The notes: generated by a model not told the origin, from the sequence alone. A stretch of DNA of 64,000 nucleotides from Arenibacter catalasegens (GCF_002909235.1 NZ_PHQQ01000012.1:1-64000), one strand, 5' to 3'; shown: positions 50,399 through 59,240, counted from the stretch's first letter. Made by a program: numbers and translations.

Positions 50399-51006
50399 CC
50401 CACCCAAAAAATTTACTAATAATCTTTACCCGTAACCCGGAACTAGGTAAATGCAAAACTCGATTGGCAGCAACTGTTGGCGACAAGATTGCCTTGGACA
50501 TTTATAAATTTTTACTTAATCATACCAAGAGTTTTACGAAGGGATTAAACACTGAAAAATGGGTGTGCTATTCCAATCATATTTCGGAAAATGATATTTG
50601 GGATAATTCCATTTACGAAAAAAAAATGCAAGTAGGAAATGAATTAGGGGAGCGTATGGCCAATGCTTTTAAGGCCGGATTTGATGCCAGTTATGAAAAA
50701 ATTATTATAATTGGAAGTGATATGTACGATTTAACTGAAAACGATTTAAAAGAGGCTTTTAATTCCTTGGACCAACATGACTATATCATTGGGCCTGCCG
50801 TTGATGGTGGTTACTATTTGCTAGGAATGAAAGTCTTTAACTCCTCCTTATTTCACAATAAAAATTGGGGTAAGGACACTGTATTGGAGGCTACCCTACA
50901 AGATATAAAAAATGAAAATTACGGTTTGCTAACTCCTAAAAATGATATTGACTATTTTGAGGACATTAAGGATATTGAAATTTTTCGCTCTTTTTTAAAA
51001 AATTGA
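50395..51006 (+). CDS. TIGR04282-type arsenosugar biosynthesis glycosyltransferase
   Basis: 203 residues opening LLIIFTRNPELGKCKTRLA (nucleotide-sugar pyrophosphorylase-like start), then NELGERMANAFKAGF, IIIGSDMYDLT and the GPAVDGGYYLLGM block, which together define the TIGR04282 family. The family was named for its co-occurrence with ArsM and ArsS. The fold is that of GT-A/nucleotidyltransferases. It is followed after 6 bp by the purine nucleoside phosphorylase gene. Its exact reaction is unproven; addition of a glycerol-phosphate or sugar part to the arseno-ribose is the usual guess. Confidence 0.88.
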   Translation: MTHPKNLLIIFTRNPELGKCKTRLAATVGDKIALDIYKFLLNHTKSFTKGLNTEKWVCYSNHISENDIWDNSIYEKKMQVGNELGERMANAFKAGFDASYEKIIIIGSDMYDLTENDLKEAFNSLDQHDYIIGPAVDGGYYLLGMKVFNSSLFHNKNWGKDTVLEATLQDIKNENYGLLTPKNDIDYFEDIKDIEIFRSFLKN

Positions 51007-51012
51007 AATTAT

Positions 51013-51828
51013 ATGACGAGTAAATTACTTAAAGAATCTACTGATTATTTAATAGGAAAAGGCTTTGATGCCCCTGAAATTGGTATCGTACTGGGAACTG
51101 GCTTAGGTAAAATGGCGGAGGATATTGAAAATCCTATTGAAGCACATTACAATCACATTCCCTATTTTCCATTGGCCACGGTAGAATTCCATTCGGGCAA
51201 ATTGATATATGGCACTTTGGAAGGCAAAAAGGTTGTTGTGATGCAGGGCAGGTTCCATTTTTATGAAGGCTACGATCTTTTGGACGTTACCTACCCAATT
51301 CGGGTAATGCACATGCTAGGCATTAAAAAACTATTTATATCCAATGCAGCAGGAGCCATAAATCCAGATTATAAGAAAGGTGATATCATGCTTATCGAAG
51401 ACCACATTAATCTCCAAGGCGGTTCTCCTTTGGCATTTAAAAACGTGAGTGAATTTGGGGAGCGATTTACGGATATGAGCGAACCATATAATATTCCTAT
51501 GCGGAAAAGTTTGGAGAGAATAGCCGAAAAAGAAAATATAACCCTCCGTAAAGGAGTTTACGCCTCCGTGGTAGGCCCGCAACTGGAAACCAAGGCTGAA
51601 TACCGAATGTTAAAGATTATTGGAGCCGATGCCGTGGGAATGAGTACCGTCCCAGAAGTAATCGTTGCCAATCACTTGCAATTGCCAATTGTTGCAGTAT
51701 CTGTTCTAACAGACGAATGCGATCCCGATAATTTAAAGCCGGTCAACATTACCGAAATAATTGAAATAGCCGGGAAAACAGAACCCAAAATGATAAAGCT
51801 GTTCAGGGAACTGATTAAGGAAATGTAA
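51013..51828 (+). CDS. Purine-nucleoside phosphorylase
   Basis: 271 residues of the trimeric PNP/MTA phosphorylase family: LGTGLGKMAEDIE near 28-40, the HSGKLIYG and GRFHFYEGYD phosphate and ribose site blocks, SNAAGAINP, VVGPQLETKAEYRMLKIIGADAVGMSTVPE and the purine-site TDECDPDN. The family exchanges the base of a purine (deoxy)nucleoside for phosphate. Its place inside the arsenosugar gene set suggests that the true substrate may be an arseno-adenosine such as 5'-deoxy-5'-dimethylarsinoyl-adenosine, releasing adenine; this is inference. A general nucleotide-salvage role remains possible. Confidence 0.92.
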   Translation: MTSKLLKESTDYLIGKGFDAPEIGIVLGTGLGKMAEDIENPIEAHYNHIPYFPLATVEFHSGKLIYGTLEGKKVVVMQGRFHFYEGYDLLDVTYPIRVMHMLGIKKLFISNAAGAINPDYKKGDIMLIEDHINLQGGSPLAFKNVSEFGERFTDMSEPYNIPMRKSLERIAEKENITLRKGVYASVVGPQLETKAEYRMLKIIGADAVGMSTVPEVIVANHLQLPIVAVSVLTDECDPDNLKPVNITEIIEIAGKTEPKMIKLFRELIKEM

Positions 51829-51900
51829 TTTTCAACTGTGAGTGGTGGGGAATGACGAAAGGAAGATACTAACCTGATAAGAAATTTTAAACATACTATA

Positions 51901-52866
51901 ATGAGCTATTTAGAAGCAACAAATGAATTGTATAAAAATGCAGCATTGACCCCGGACGTTGGATTATGTTGTACCACCAATCCCATTTGGCAATTCCCTG
52001 GGTTATCTATTCCAAAAATAATGCAAGAGATGAACTATGGTTGTGGCAGCACAGTATCTGCCCAAGATTTAATTAACGACCCTAAAGTCCTTTATGTGGG
52101 TGTTGGGGGCGGCATGGAACTGTTACAATTTTCTTATTTCTCAAGGCAAAAGGGAGGAGTTACCGGTATTGATGTTGTTGATGAGATGTTGGATGCTTCA
52201 AGAGAAAACTTTAAAGTAGCGGAACTAGAAAACCCTTGGTTTAAAAAAGAGTTCGTAAACCTTGTAAAAGGAGATGCACTAAGCCTACCCATAGCCGATA
52301 ACAGTATAGATGTGGCAGCTCAAAATTGCCTTTTCAACATTTTTAAGGTAGAGGACCTAAAAAAAGCGGTTGCCGAAATGTACCGTGTACTAAAACCCCA
52401 TGGCAGATTGGTTATGAGCGACCCCATCTGCGAACAACCCATGAACGACATCTTGCGTAACGACGACCGACTAAGGGCATTATGCCTAAGTGGAAGTATC
52501 CCATTAAAAGATTATGTAAAGGTTTTAGCGGATGCAGGTTTTGGGACCATAGAAATTAGAGCTCGGAAATCGTACCGGGTGCTCTCTCCCAATCACTATC
52601 CCACCGATGAATTGATTTTTATAGAATCTATTGAAATTGCGGCCATTAAAGACCCTATGCCACAGGACGGCCCATGCATTTTTACAGGAAAAACAGCCAT
52701 TTATTACGGTAATGAAGAATATTTTGATGATAAAAATGGACATGTGCTGATGCAAAATCAGCCTTTGGCGGTATGTGACAAAACAGCATCGGCACTTCAA
52801 AAAAGCAATGCCGAAATCCATATTAGTGACAGTACTTGGCATTATAATGGTGGAGGTTGCTGTTAA
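51901..52866 (+). CDS. arsM: Arsenite S-adenosylmethionine methyltransferase of the arsenosugar type
   Basis: 321 residues. SAM-binding motif VLYVGVGGGMELLQF near 63-77 with acidic GID at 89-91. The three arsenic-binding cysteines of ArsM are all present: Cys48 in NYGCGS, Cys143 in QNCLFN and Cys195 in LCLSGSIP. There is also a CysCys pair at 23-24 and a C-terminal extension of about 70 residues ending GGGCC. It methylates As(III) stepwise. It lies 72 bp after the phosphorylase gene and 61 bp before DUF547, mid-operon. The extra CC pairs may take part in arsenic relay. The family call is strong; activity is inferred. Confidence 0.92.
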   Translation: MSYLEATNELYKNAALTPDVGLCCTTNPIWQFPGLSIPKIMQEMNYGCGSTVSAQDLINDPKVLYVGVGGGMELLQFSYFSRQKGGVTGIDVVDEMLDASRENFKVAELENPWFKKEFVNLVKGDALSLPIADNSIDVAAQNCLFNIFKVEDLKKAVAEMYRVLKPHGRLVMSDPICEQPMNDILRNDDRLRALCLSGSIPLKDYVKVLADAGFGTIEIRARKSYRVLSPNHYPTDELIFIESIEIAAIKDPMPQDGPCIFTGKTAIYYGNEEYFDDKNGHVLMQNQPLAVCDKTASALQKSNAEIHISDSTWHYNGGGCC

Positions 52867-52927
52867 TCCTAATTTTCATGTAAGGTTTAAGTGCTACTGT
52901 ATACTAATCAGAGGTAAATAAAATCCT

Positions 52928-53683
52928 ATGCGACTTAAATTATCATTTGTACTGACCTTGCTTTTGACCATCAGCGCTCATAGTGCTACGCTTACACCAT
53001 GGCAAAATAAAAATTGTGCGACGGAAATTGAAGTACAACTAGATCATTCAGATTGGGATAAATTACTCAAAAAACATGTAGACAATGATGGAAATGTTGA
53101 CTACAGAGGCTTTACCAAAGACATCACGGTATTGCGAACTTATTTGGATTATCTATCAAATAACCGCCCTTCCGATGAGGCCCCAAAACCTGAAAAACTT
53201 GCATATTACATTAACCTTTATAATGCCGCTACAGTTAAGCTTATTTTGGACAATTTTCCTACTAAAAGTATAAAGGATATTAAGAATCCCTGGGGGAAAA
53301 ATATTGTAAAAATAGGAAACGAAGATATTTCTTTGGGTGATCTTGAACATAAAATATTACGAAAAATGGATGAACCCCTAATTCATTTTGCCATTAATTG
53401 TGCCTCTTATTCCTGTCCCAAATTACTGAACAAAGCATTTAATGCCGTTAATCTCGAAAAACTTCTGGAACAGACGGCCATCGATTTTATCAATGACCCA
53501 AAAAGAAATTTACTTACCACGGAAAAAGCTTCCTTGTCCGAAATTTTTAACTGGTACAAAAAAGACTTCACTGAAAAAGGGTCTTTAATAGAGTATATAA
53601 ATAAATACGCTATAAAAAAACTGACATCAAATACCAAAATAAATTATCTAAACTACAATTGGGCTCTAAATGAAATTGAGTAA
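52928..53683 (+). CDS. Secreted DUF547 protein of the arsenosugar cluster
   Basis: 251 residues with a signal peptide (LKLSFVLTLLLTISAHSA) and the DUF547 core: AYYINLYNAATVKLIL, IHFAINCASYSCPKL and ASLSEIFNWYKKDF. The catalytic-looking Cys-His pattern (HFAINCASYSC) recalls papain-like or transglutaminase-like folds, but no activity is established to my knowledge. DUF547 proteins recur in arsenosugar loci. Its last 14 bp overlap the TIGR04283 gene, implying coupled translation. Confidence 0.88.
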   Translation: MRLKLSFVLTLLLTISAHSATLTPWQNKNCATEIEVQLDHSDWDKLLKKHVDNDGNVDYRGFTKDITVLRTYLDYLSNNRPSDEAPKPEKLAYYINLYNAATVKLILDNFPTKSIKDIKNPWGKNIVKIGNEDISLGDLEHKILRKMDEPLIHFAINCASYSCPKLLNKAFNAVNLEKLLEQTAIDFINDPKRNLLTTEKASLSEIFNWYKKDFTEKGSLIEYINKYAIKKLTSNTKINYLNYNWALNEIE

Positions 53684-54377
53684 TTCCGTAGACATAAGTA
53701 TTATAATACCTGTCCTAAATGAATCTGTACACATAAGCACTTTGTTAGACCATTTGGCAGCGAATAGCAGTACAGGGAATATTAAGGAAATAATTGTTGT
53801 TGATGGTGGCAGTACGGACAATACCATTGCCTTGGCCAAGGCAAAAGGGGCAATAGTTACATCTTGCGAAAAAGGACGTGCTAAACAAATGAATACTGGG
53901 GCCAAGGCAGCAACTGGAGCCCTACTTTATTTTTTACATGCCGATACATACCCACCCAAGAATTTTGATCTTTTTATCTTAAATGCCTATAAAAACAATA
54001 TTTCCTCGGGCTGCTTTAGAATGAAGTTCAATACCTCAAAAAAGTTTTTACAATTCTTTGCATGGTTCAGCAGAATTAACCTCAAACTATGCCGGGGAGG
54101 TGATCAATCATTATTTATTCTTAAGGATCTATTTCAAAAAACGGGAGGCTTTAACGAGAGTTATATCATATATGAAGACACGGAGTTTATAGGGCGGCTT
54201 TACAAAATATCAAATTTTAAAGTATTACCACAACACGTTATTACCTCGGCACGAAAATATGATCAACTTGGTTCTTTAAAACTTCAATACCACTTCGCTA
54301 TAATTCACTTAAAGAATTTATTGGGTTTTGGCCCTGATCATTTGTATAAATATTACCAGAAAAAAATCGTCCCTTAA
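53670..54377 (+). CDS. TIGR04283-type arsenosugar biosynthesis glycosyltransferase
   Basis: 235-residue GT2 enzyme: DISIIIPVLNESVHISTLL, VVDGGSTDNTIALAKAKGA, GRAKQMNTGAKAATG and LYFLHADTYPP, the set that marks TIGR04283. CRGGDQSLFILKD and EDTEFIGRL near 150-180 are the acceptor-side motifs. It overlaps DUF547 and ends 8 bp before the convergent amidase gene, so the operon ends here. The acceptor is unproven, but the family is defined by co-occurrence with ArsM/ArsS. Confidence 0.9.
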   Translation: MKLSNSVDISIIIPVLNESVHISTLLDHLAANSSTGNIKEIIVVDGGSTDNTIALAKAKGAIVTSCEKGRAKQMNTGAKAATGALLYFLHADTYPPKNFDLFILNAYKNNISSGCFRMKFNTSKKFLQFFAWFSRINLKLCRGGDQSLFILKDLFQKTGGFNESYIIYEDTEFIGRLYKISNFKVLPQHVITSARKYDQLGSLKLQYHFAIIHLKNLLGFGPDHLYKYYQKKIVP

Positions 54378-54385
54378 TCGTCCCC

Positions 54386-55450
54386 TTATTTCCTCGTTTC
54401 ATAATCCAGCAATACCCCCTCCGAAATCCACTTGGCAAGAGCTTGCCTATTATCAGGTTCCAAGATGCGCTTTTGGTCCTTTTTGTTTTTTATATTCCCT
54501 ACTTCAATATAGGCCATTGCCGGCATCGTATTTTTAACTAAATACAACCCACTACGATCTCCGAAAGTCCCCTCATAGTCCCTGTTAGGCTGATATTGTT
54601 TGTATTTTTTCAAAAAAGTCTCATGGATGCTTTCCGCCAAACGCTTGCCATTTTTACTATTTTCATGATGGTAAAAAAACACATCAATATTCTGACCCCT
54701 ACTACGACTATCTACATGGGTAACAATTAACCGTTGATATTTACCTATATTTTCCAAATACAGTTTGTTCACTGCATCAACACGCTGCTTTAATCGTAAT
54801 AATTGGTTCAAGGGAATTTCGTCATTGGGATAAGCTACCTCATCCCTGTCTATTTCCAGCACCCGCTGATCTCTTATTCCATCATTTAAATCCCTGATAA
54901 TAATATAGGTTTTGGCCCCATGGGAAATAAGTTCCTTGGCCAAACGTAGCGTAATATCATATGCATACTCGTCTTCAGCAATAATTTTTCCCTCATACTC
55001 TTCAACAGCACCGGGATCGGGTCCGCCATGACCAGAGATTAAATAATAAACGTTCCCTTGTAGTTTATTGCTCTTTATCTCCGTTATAGCATAACTTTTT
55101 CCAAAAATATCATCGGTCATAATATTGGAAACAACCTTAATTTCGGTAGTTTTTTTCTCAACGGATTCCTCTATGGCAATAGTATCCACAGGAACTATAG
55201 GTATAATATATTCCCTTCCCTCATAAAGATGCACACTATCCCTTAAATTATCTTGATTAAGATCAACAAAATGCCCGTAGTGCCTAATTGGATTAATCCC
55301 TTGCTTCCTTAATATGGAATAAATACCGTCCCCCTTTTCAGCAATTACGGTTTTAACCGAGGTTTGTGAAAAAACAGGAAACGACAATAAGGTAACTATG
55401 CTAAATAATACAAAAGGTTTTATGGTCAACACGATACTAATTTTACACAA
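54386..55450 (-). CDS. N-acetylmuramoyl-L-alanine amidase with LysM-like region
   Basis: 354 residues. Signal peptide up to about FPVFSQ, then a LysM-like segment (VIAEKGDGIYSILRKQGIN through YEGREYIIPI), then a zinc amidase_3 domain with LISGHGGPDPGAVEEYEG, VTHVDSRSRGQ and the late catalytic MAYIEVGNIKNKKDQ. It cuts the amide between muramic acid and the stem peptide in the periplasm, as in cell separation or wall turnover. Followed after 6 bp on the same strand (upstream of it) by the Omp85-like gene, so the two are co-transcribed. Exact start among MCK and downstream alternates is uncertain. Confidence 0.88.
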   Translation of the reverse strand: MCKISIVLTIKPFVLFSIVTLLSFPVFSQTSVKTVIAEKGDGIYSILRKQGINPIRHYGHFVDLNQDNLRDSVHLYEGREYIIPIVPVDTIAIEESVEKKTTEIKVVSNIMTDDIFGKSYAITEIKSNKLQGNVYYLISGHGGPDPGAVEEYEGKIIAEDEYAYDITLRLAKELISHGAKTYIIIRDLNDGIRDQRVLEIDRDEVAYPNDEIPLNQLLRLKQRVDAVNKLYLENIGKYQRLIVTHVDSRSRGQNIDVFFYHHENSKNGKRLAESIHETFLKKYKQYQPNRDYEGTFGDRSGLYLVKNTMPAMAYIEVGNIKNKKDQKRILEPDNRQALAKWISEGVLLDYETRK

Positions 55451-55456
55451 ATATTA

Positions 55457-56722
55457 TCAAAAATACTGCCCAATTCCAAAAACAATTCCTTTTGATGCGT
55501 TTTTTGTGATGCCATGGCCATAATCTATTCGGAAAATGGCGTTAAATACTCGCTTATGAATAAATCTTAAACCAATCCCTGGATAGACCCTAATACTTTC
55601 CCTATCCGTAAAATCACTAAAATCACCTCCTGGATTTCGCCATGTACCTGAATCAACAAAAAAATTGCCTTGTAATGCAAACCAATCCCTGTCCATAAAA
55701 CTATACCTATATTCCGTGTTAAAGACGATTGTACCAGTGCCCCTATCTATTTTATTCCCTACGCCCCGAATGTTGACATTATTGTCAACAGAAAAAGGAG
55801 CGAATGGCGTATCAATGTTACTAGCAATACCCAAACGTAAACGATTTGCCCAATTACCACGATATCCAAGCCTTTTATAATAGATAAAGTCATTGAAGCC
55901 AATTAAAAATTCTGGCAAATTCTCATCGGGACTCTTAACATATTGAAAATTTAAAACACTGCTAAAGCCTGAACGATAGTGATAATCATATTCTATATTC
56001 TCATAAGAGTAGATCAGCTTATATAAATATTTATCCACTTTCAAATCTTGAGGCACATTTGGACTGGTAGCGCCAGTTATATAGTTATAGTCCTCCGTAA
56101 ACCAATTAATTCCAAAGTCTATCTTATTTTTATTGTTGATATTATACAAACCCAAAACCTCAAAGGCCTTGTTTTTATATTTGTAATCTGCGGTAAGATC
56201 GTTAATAAAGACTGGTTCTAGGGTCGCAATATTATTGTAACTCATAGCAAATCCCAAGTTGCCACCGATAATATAAGGTGCCCTAAAGTTTATACCATAA
56301 GAATTAAAGATGTCCCTTTGATAAAATCCGCCCAAAATCATGTTCTTGCCTAATAGGTTATACTCCTGCACGCCAATTCTATATGCAAATTCATCGTTGG
56401 TGGAAGTATACAGATTAGCAAAAGGGATCAAGGTAAAATGTTCTTCAACCGTATAAACAACCGAATAATGATTTTCCGTATTAGCATCCACTCGAAAAAC
56501 AGCATTAGCAATAGAAGGCAATTGCTTTAAGCGTTGAACATCTTCTTTCAAGACTAGGGAATCCAATAAATTGCCCGTCCTTACTTTAACAAAGTTTTCT
56601 AAAAACGAAATTTTAGTTCTTTTGGCGCCTTCAAAGTTCACCGTAGTCACAGTAGATTGCTGGGTGTATCCAGTTATAAATAAAAAAAACAATAATACCC
56701 TTAAACCAATTTTCATTATCAA
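55457..56722 (-). CDS. Short Omp85-type outer-membrane barrel (BamA/TamA family)
   Basis: 421 residues: signal peptide ending near YTQQ, one POTRA-like segment (TVTTVNFEGAKRTKISFLEN through VVYTVEEHF, about 23-98), then a beta-barrel domain with alternating aromatic strands, the conserved VNIRGVGN near the Omp85 RG motif, and a C-terminal aromatic (GIGQYF). It is about half the length of BamA, so it may be a two-partner-type or accessory translocator. Co-transcribed with the amidase downstream. What it transports is unknown. Confidence 0.8.
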   Translation of the reverse strand: MIMKIGLRVLLFFLFITGYTQQSTVTTVNFEGAKRTKISFLENFVKVRTGNLLDSLVLKEDVQRLKQLPSIANAVFRVDANTENHYSVVYTVEEHFTLIPFANLYTSTNDEFAYRIGVQEYNLLGKNMILGGFYQRDIFNSYGINFRAPYIIGGNLGFAMSYNNIATLEPVFINDLTADYKYKNKAFEVLGLYNINNKNKIDFGINWFTEDYNYITGATSPNVPQDLKVDKYLYKLIYSYENIEYDYHYRSGFSSVLNFQYVKSPDENLPEFLIGFNDFIYYKRLGYRGNWANRLRLGIASNIDTPFAPFSVDNNVNIRGVGNKIDRGTGTIVFNTEYRYSFMDRDWFALQGNFFVDSGTWRNPGGDFSDFTDRESIRVYPGIGLRFIHKRVFNAIFRIDYGHGITKNASKGIVFGIGQYF

Positions 56723-56808
56723 TGTGAAATTATATAGGAGAAGAAATAACGAATATAATCGGATACGACACGGAATAAGTTAAGGTAGTAAGGCCCTGTA
56801 ATAAAGCC

Positions 56809-57810
56809 CTAGTATAACTTATAGAAATTTTTTATCACTTCTTGGGCCGGTTTATTTTGCGGGGTAAACCTATTATCGTTTATCCCACCCGCTTTTGCAT
56901 GATCAATAAACCATTTCCAGACAAACCCACCTGCAAACCACTCTTCTTTCCAAAATTCTTCAAATATAGCTTTAGTAGCATTGGCCTGGGCTTCGAGGTT
57001 TACATCATCCTGACTGTGATCCACCAGCCAAGGTTTTTTTGCCGTATAATTATTACTCCTATAACCGTATTCCGTGAAAATAATAGGTTTGTTTTTCGCC
57101 AAGGCCAATGACCTTATTTTTTCTTTATGTGGCTGCCATCCCTTTCTTAATTGTTCAACTGTAGGCGTTTTCTCGTCGCTTAAGGGGAAATAAGCGTCTA
57201 TCCCTATAAAATCTAGATCATCCCAAAATGGTGTTCTTCCATATTCGTCCCAATTGGCCGCATAGGTCAGTTTCCCTTTATAAACACCCTTGATTTTTTT
57301 GATCAATTCGGTCCAATACTCCGGTCTGTGATTAACAAATTGCTCAAGCTCAGTTCCAATACAAAAAGCATCAGCCTTGGTTTCTTGTGCCAGCGTGGCA
57401 TATGCCATAATGAAGTTGTCATAAGAGACCTCCAATGCCTCCCAATTTTCTTCGGAATTCATTGTTAAACTACCTGTAAACTCACCCCTAGAGATCCATA
57501 TCTGAGGCTTTAACATTACCTTTAAGCCATTCTTATGTAAGATATCTATGTACTGTCTAGCACCGGTTCTTGTTTCCCCGAACCATTGTCTTGAAGTGTT
57601 AAAAATAATTTCGGGAGAGTCCTTATCCCTTATAAATCCAAAAGGCATTACCGCTGCACACTTGGCATTGACATTTCTTACCGCATCTACATGTTCCTGG
57701 GATACTTTGTCCCTTGAGGCTACGAAACTTACACCATTAAATTTCTCAACTACCTGACCGCTACAACCAAGCTGTAAAAGGAATAAGAAAAGTAAACCTA
57801 GGTGTCGCAT
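56809..57810 (-). CDS. Glycoside hydrolase family 113-like lipoprotein
   Basis: 333 residues. Lipoprotein signal LLFLFLLQLGC (Cys16), then a TIM-barrel-like chain with ISRGEFTGSL, the predicted acid/base CIGTELEQF (Glu154) and nucleophile IIFTEYGYRS (Glu247), both on segments fitting clan GH-A. Overall it reads like GH113, whose known members are beta-mannanases; other TIM-barrel cell-wall enzymes are possible. It is anchored on the envelope, perhaps facing the periplasm. Next to the Omp85-like and amidase genes, on the same strand. Confidence 0.75.
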   Translation of the reverse strand: MRHLGLLFLFLLQLGCSGQVVEKFNGVSFVASRDKVSQEHVDAVRNVNAKCAAVMPFGFIRDKDSPEIIFNTSRQWFGETRTGARQYIDILHKNGLKVMLKPQIWISRGEFTGSLTMNSEENWEALEVSYDNFIMAYATLAQETKADAFCIGTELEQFVNHRPEYWTELIKKIKGVYKGKLTYAANWDEYGRTPFWDDLDFIGIDAYFPLSDEKTPTVEQLRKGWQPHKEKIRSLALAKNKPIIFTEYGYRSNNYTAKKPWLVDHSQDDVNLEAQANATKAIFEEFWKEEWFAGGFVWKWFIDHAKAGGINDNRFTPQNKPAQEVIKNFYKLY

Positions 57811-57853
57811 GCATATAGAATTTGACCCTAAATTAGGCTATTTATTGATCATT

Positions 57854-58738
57854 TTAAAAAATAGCCCGCAATCCCAAGTTAAATGTTTGTCCCAAACCTG
57901 TATTATTTCCTCTAACAAAATTGGTATACAATCCTTCCAGATTTAGCGCATTTGTTAATTGGTATTTTACACCACCACCAAAAGCTGTATAATTTTGGGC
58001 AAAATTATTACCCAAATCCAATCTTTGGGAGTGTTGCGCCAATGCTAAAATGGTAAATTTGGAACTTGGAAAATAACTTAAAAATATACCTGGAGACAAG
58101 TTTAAGCTATTATTAGCAAAGCTTTCACCCGCTTTTCCGAAACTTAATTCGGAATTAAGTTCTGTAAACAATTGCCATTTCCTATTAGCAAAAGTAAGGT
58201 CATAAAAAAATCGATTCTGCCATATATATCCCTTTTGATCTAAAAACACTCCATTTTCAGTCTCATTATCTACTAGTGGAATAAAAAAGGAACTTTGGAC
58301 AGAAAAGTTACTCAGTGATTCAAAGGGTACAAATTTTACGGATGGAGCTATCGAAGTTATCCCTGACCTTGCAGTAGCGTTTTCACCATCAAACTTAAAT
58401 ACATCCAAGGCATCCCTGTCATTTACGACATTTGATCTTACCTCTACAATGGCGCCGAGATTCCATCTATTGTTATCGCCCAAGCCCGTGTAAATTTCAA
58501 TGGTAGAAGTGAAAAATGTTTTTCTAGCCTCCTTACTATTTGAAAACGTACTTTTCGTCTCTGTGTAAAGATTATTGAACCATTTTAGATCCCATTGCCC
58601 TTTCCCCATTAATTTAGAAGGAGTGTACTGTTGAATATTACTATCCGTATCCTGGTCCAAATCTTGGGATAACCCCATAGTAAAAACAAAAAAAGCCAGT
58701 AGTAAGTACCATTTATTTTGAATGTTTTTCTTTCCCAT
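57854..58738 (-). CDS. Outer-membrane beta-barrel protein of unknown function
   Basis: About 294 residues from the ATG at 58736-58738 (an ATG 11 codons upstream would precede the signal peptide with polar residues). A signal peptide (YLLLAFFVFTMGLSQ) is followed by repeated short amphipathic strands with many aromatic ends (for example RKTFFTSTIEIYTGLGD, WQLFTELNSEL) and a C-terminal LGLRAIF, as in outer-membrane barrels. I do not recognise the family beyond that. The GH113-like gene starts 44 bp downstream on the same strand. Confidence 0.65.
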   Translation of the reverse strand: MGKKNIQNKWYLLLAFFVFTMGLSQDLDQDTDSNIQQYTPSKLMGKGQWDLKWFNNLYTETKSTFSNSKEARKTFFTSTIEIYTGLGDNNRWNLGAIVEVRSNVVNDRDALDVFKFDGENATARSGITSIAPSVKFVPFESLSNFSVQSSFFIPLVDNETENGVFLDQKGYIWQNRFFYDLTFANRKWQLFTELNSELSFGKAGESFANNSLNLSPGIFLSYFPSSKFTILALAQHSQRLDLGNNFAQNYTAFGGGVKYQLTNALNLEGLYTNFVRGNNTGLGQTFNLGLRAIF

Positions 58739-58852
58739 ATTATCTTTTGGTTCGTTATTATTAATCTGCAAGCAAATTTTAAAATTTCCTCCTTGAGGTC
58801 AATTACCTCAGGACAAGCCCATGAGGCATCGAAAGGAATCTACTTATAATAT

Positions 58853-58893
58853 TTCGACACCCGCATGAACGGAACGGGCGGGCAAGTGTCGGA
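58853..58893. repeat. Imperfect GC-rich palindrome
   Basis: Arms CGACAC (58855-58860) and GTGTCG (58886-58891) enclose CCGCATGAACGG and AACGGGCGGGC, themselves partly self-complementary. It stands out by base composition in an AT-rich gap, and may be a further family of dispersed repeat; only one copy is seen here. Confidence 0.45.
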
Positions 58894-59076
58894 GCATACA
58901 AATCTCACTAAGCGAGTAAAAAATTATCTAAATTTCTATATTAACCCTCTGCCAAATGGTAAATCCAAGTCTGTTAAATTCCAATAATTATTTGACTTTA
59001 ACTTTAGGCAAAGTACCTAAATTGACTGTTAAAGCCCAAAAATCTATAAAAAGTATCACATACTTATTACAAAATT

Positions 59077-59226
59077 ATGTTTTTTAAGATACTGCTTATC
59101 TCGGGCATCCTGTTGTTTGTTCCCCCTCATTTTATAAAATTCCCAAAACCAGTATTAACAATTCGCAATGCTGATCACTCTATATTAGGAACAAACTTAG
59201 ATTTTATTAGCTTTGCCAATAATTAA
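59077..59226 (+). CDS. Possible small exported peptide
   Basis: 49 codons from ATG at 59077 to TAA at 59224-59226. The N-terminus is a plausible signal peptide (MFFKILLISGILLFVPP) and the remainder is polar (TIRNADHSILGTNLDFIS). It ends 14 bp before trmB. No family or promoter is recognised, so this may be chance. Confidence 0.25.
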   Translation: MFFKILLISGILLFVPPHFIKFPKPVLTIRNADHSILGTNLDFISFANN

Positions 59227-59240
59227 ATTATAAGCGACCA

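Larger units (their letters stand above)
58739..59240. other. Intergenic region with an imperfect palindrome and a short frame
   Basis: About 500 bp upstream of trmB. It holds an imperfect palindrome at 58853-58893 (CGACAC...GTGTCG with a GC-rich middle, far richer in G and C than its surroundings) and a 49-codon plus-strand frame (59077-59226, MFFKILLISGILLFV at the start, signal-peptide-like) listed separately. No clear promoter was found. Confidence 0.5.
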
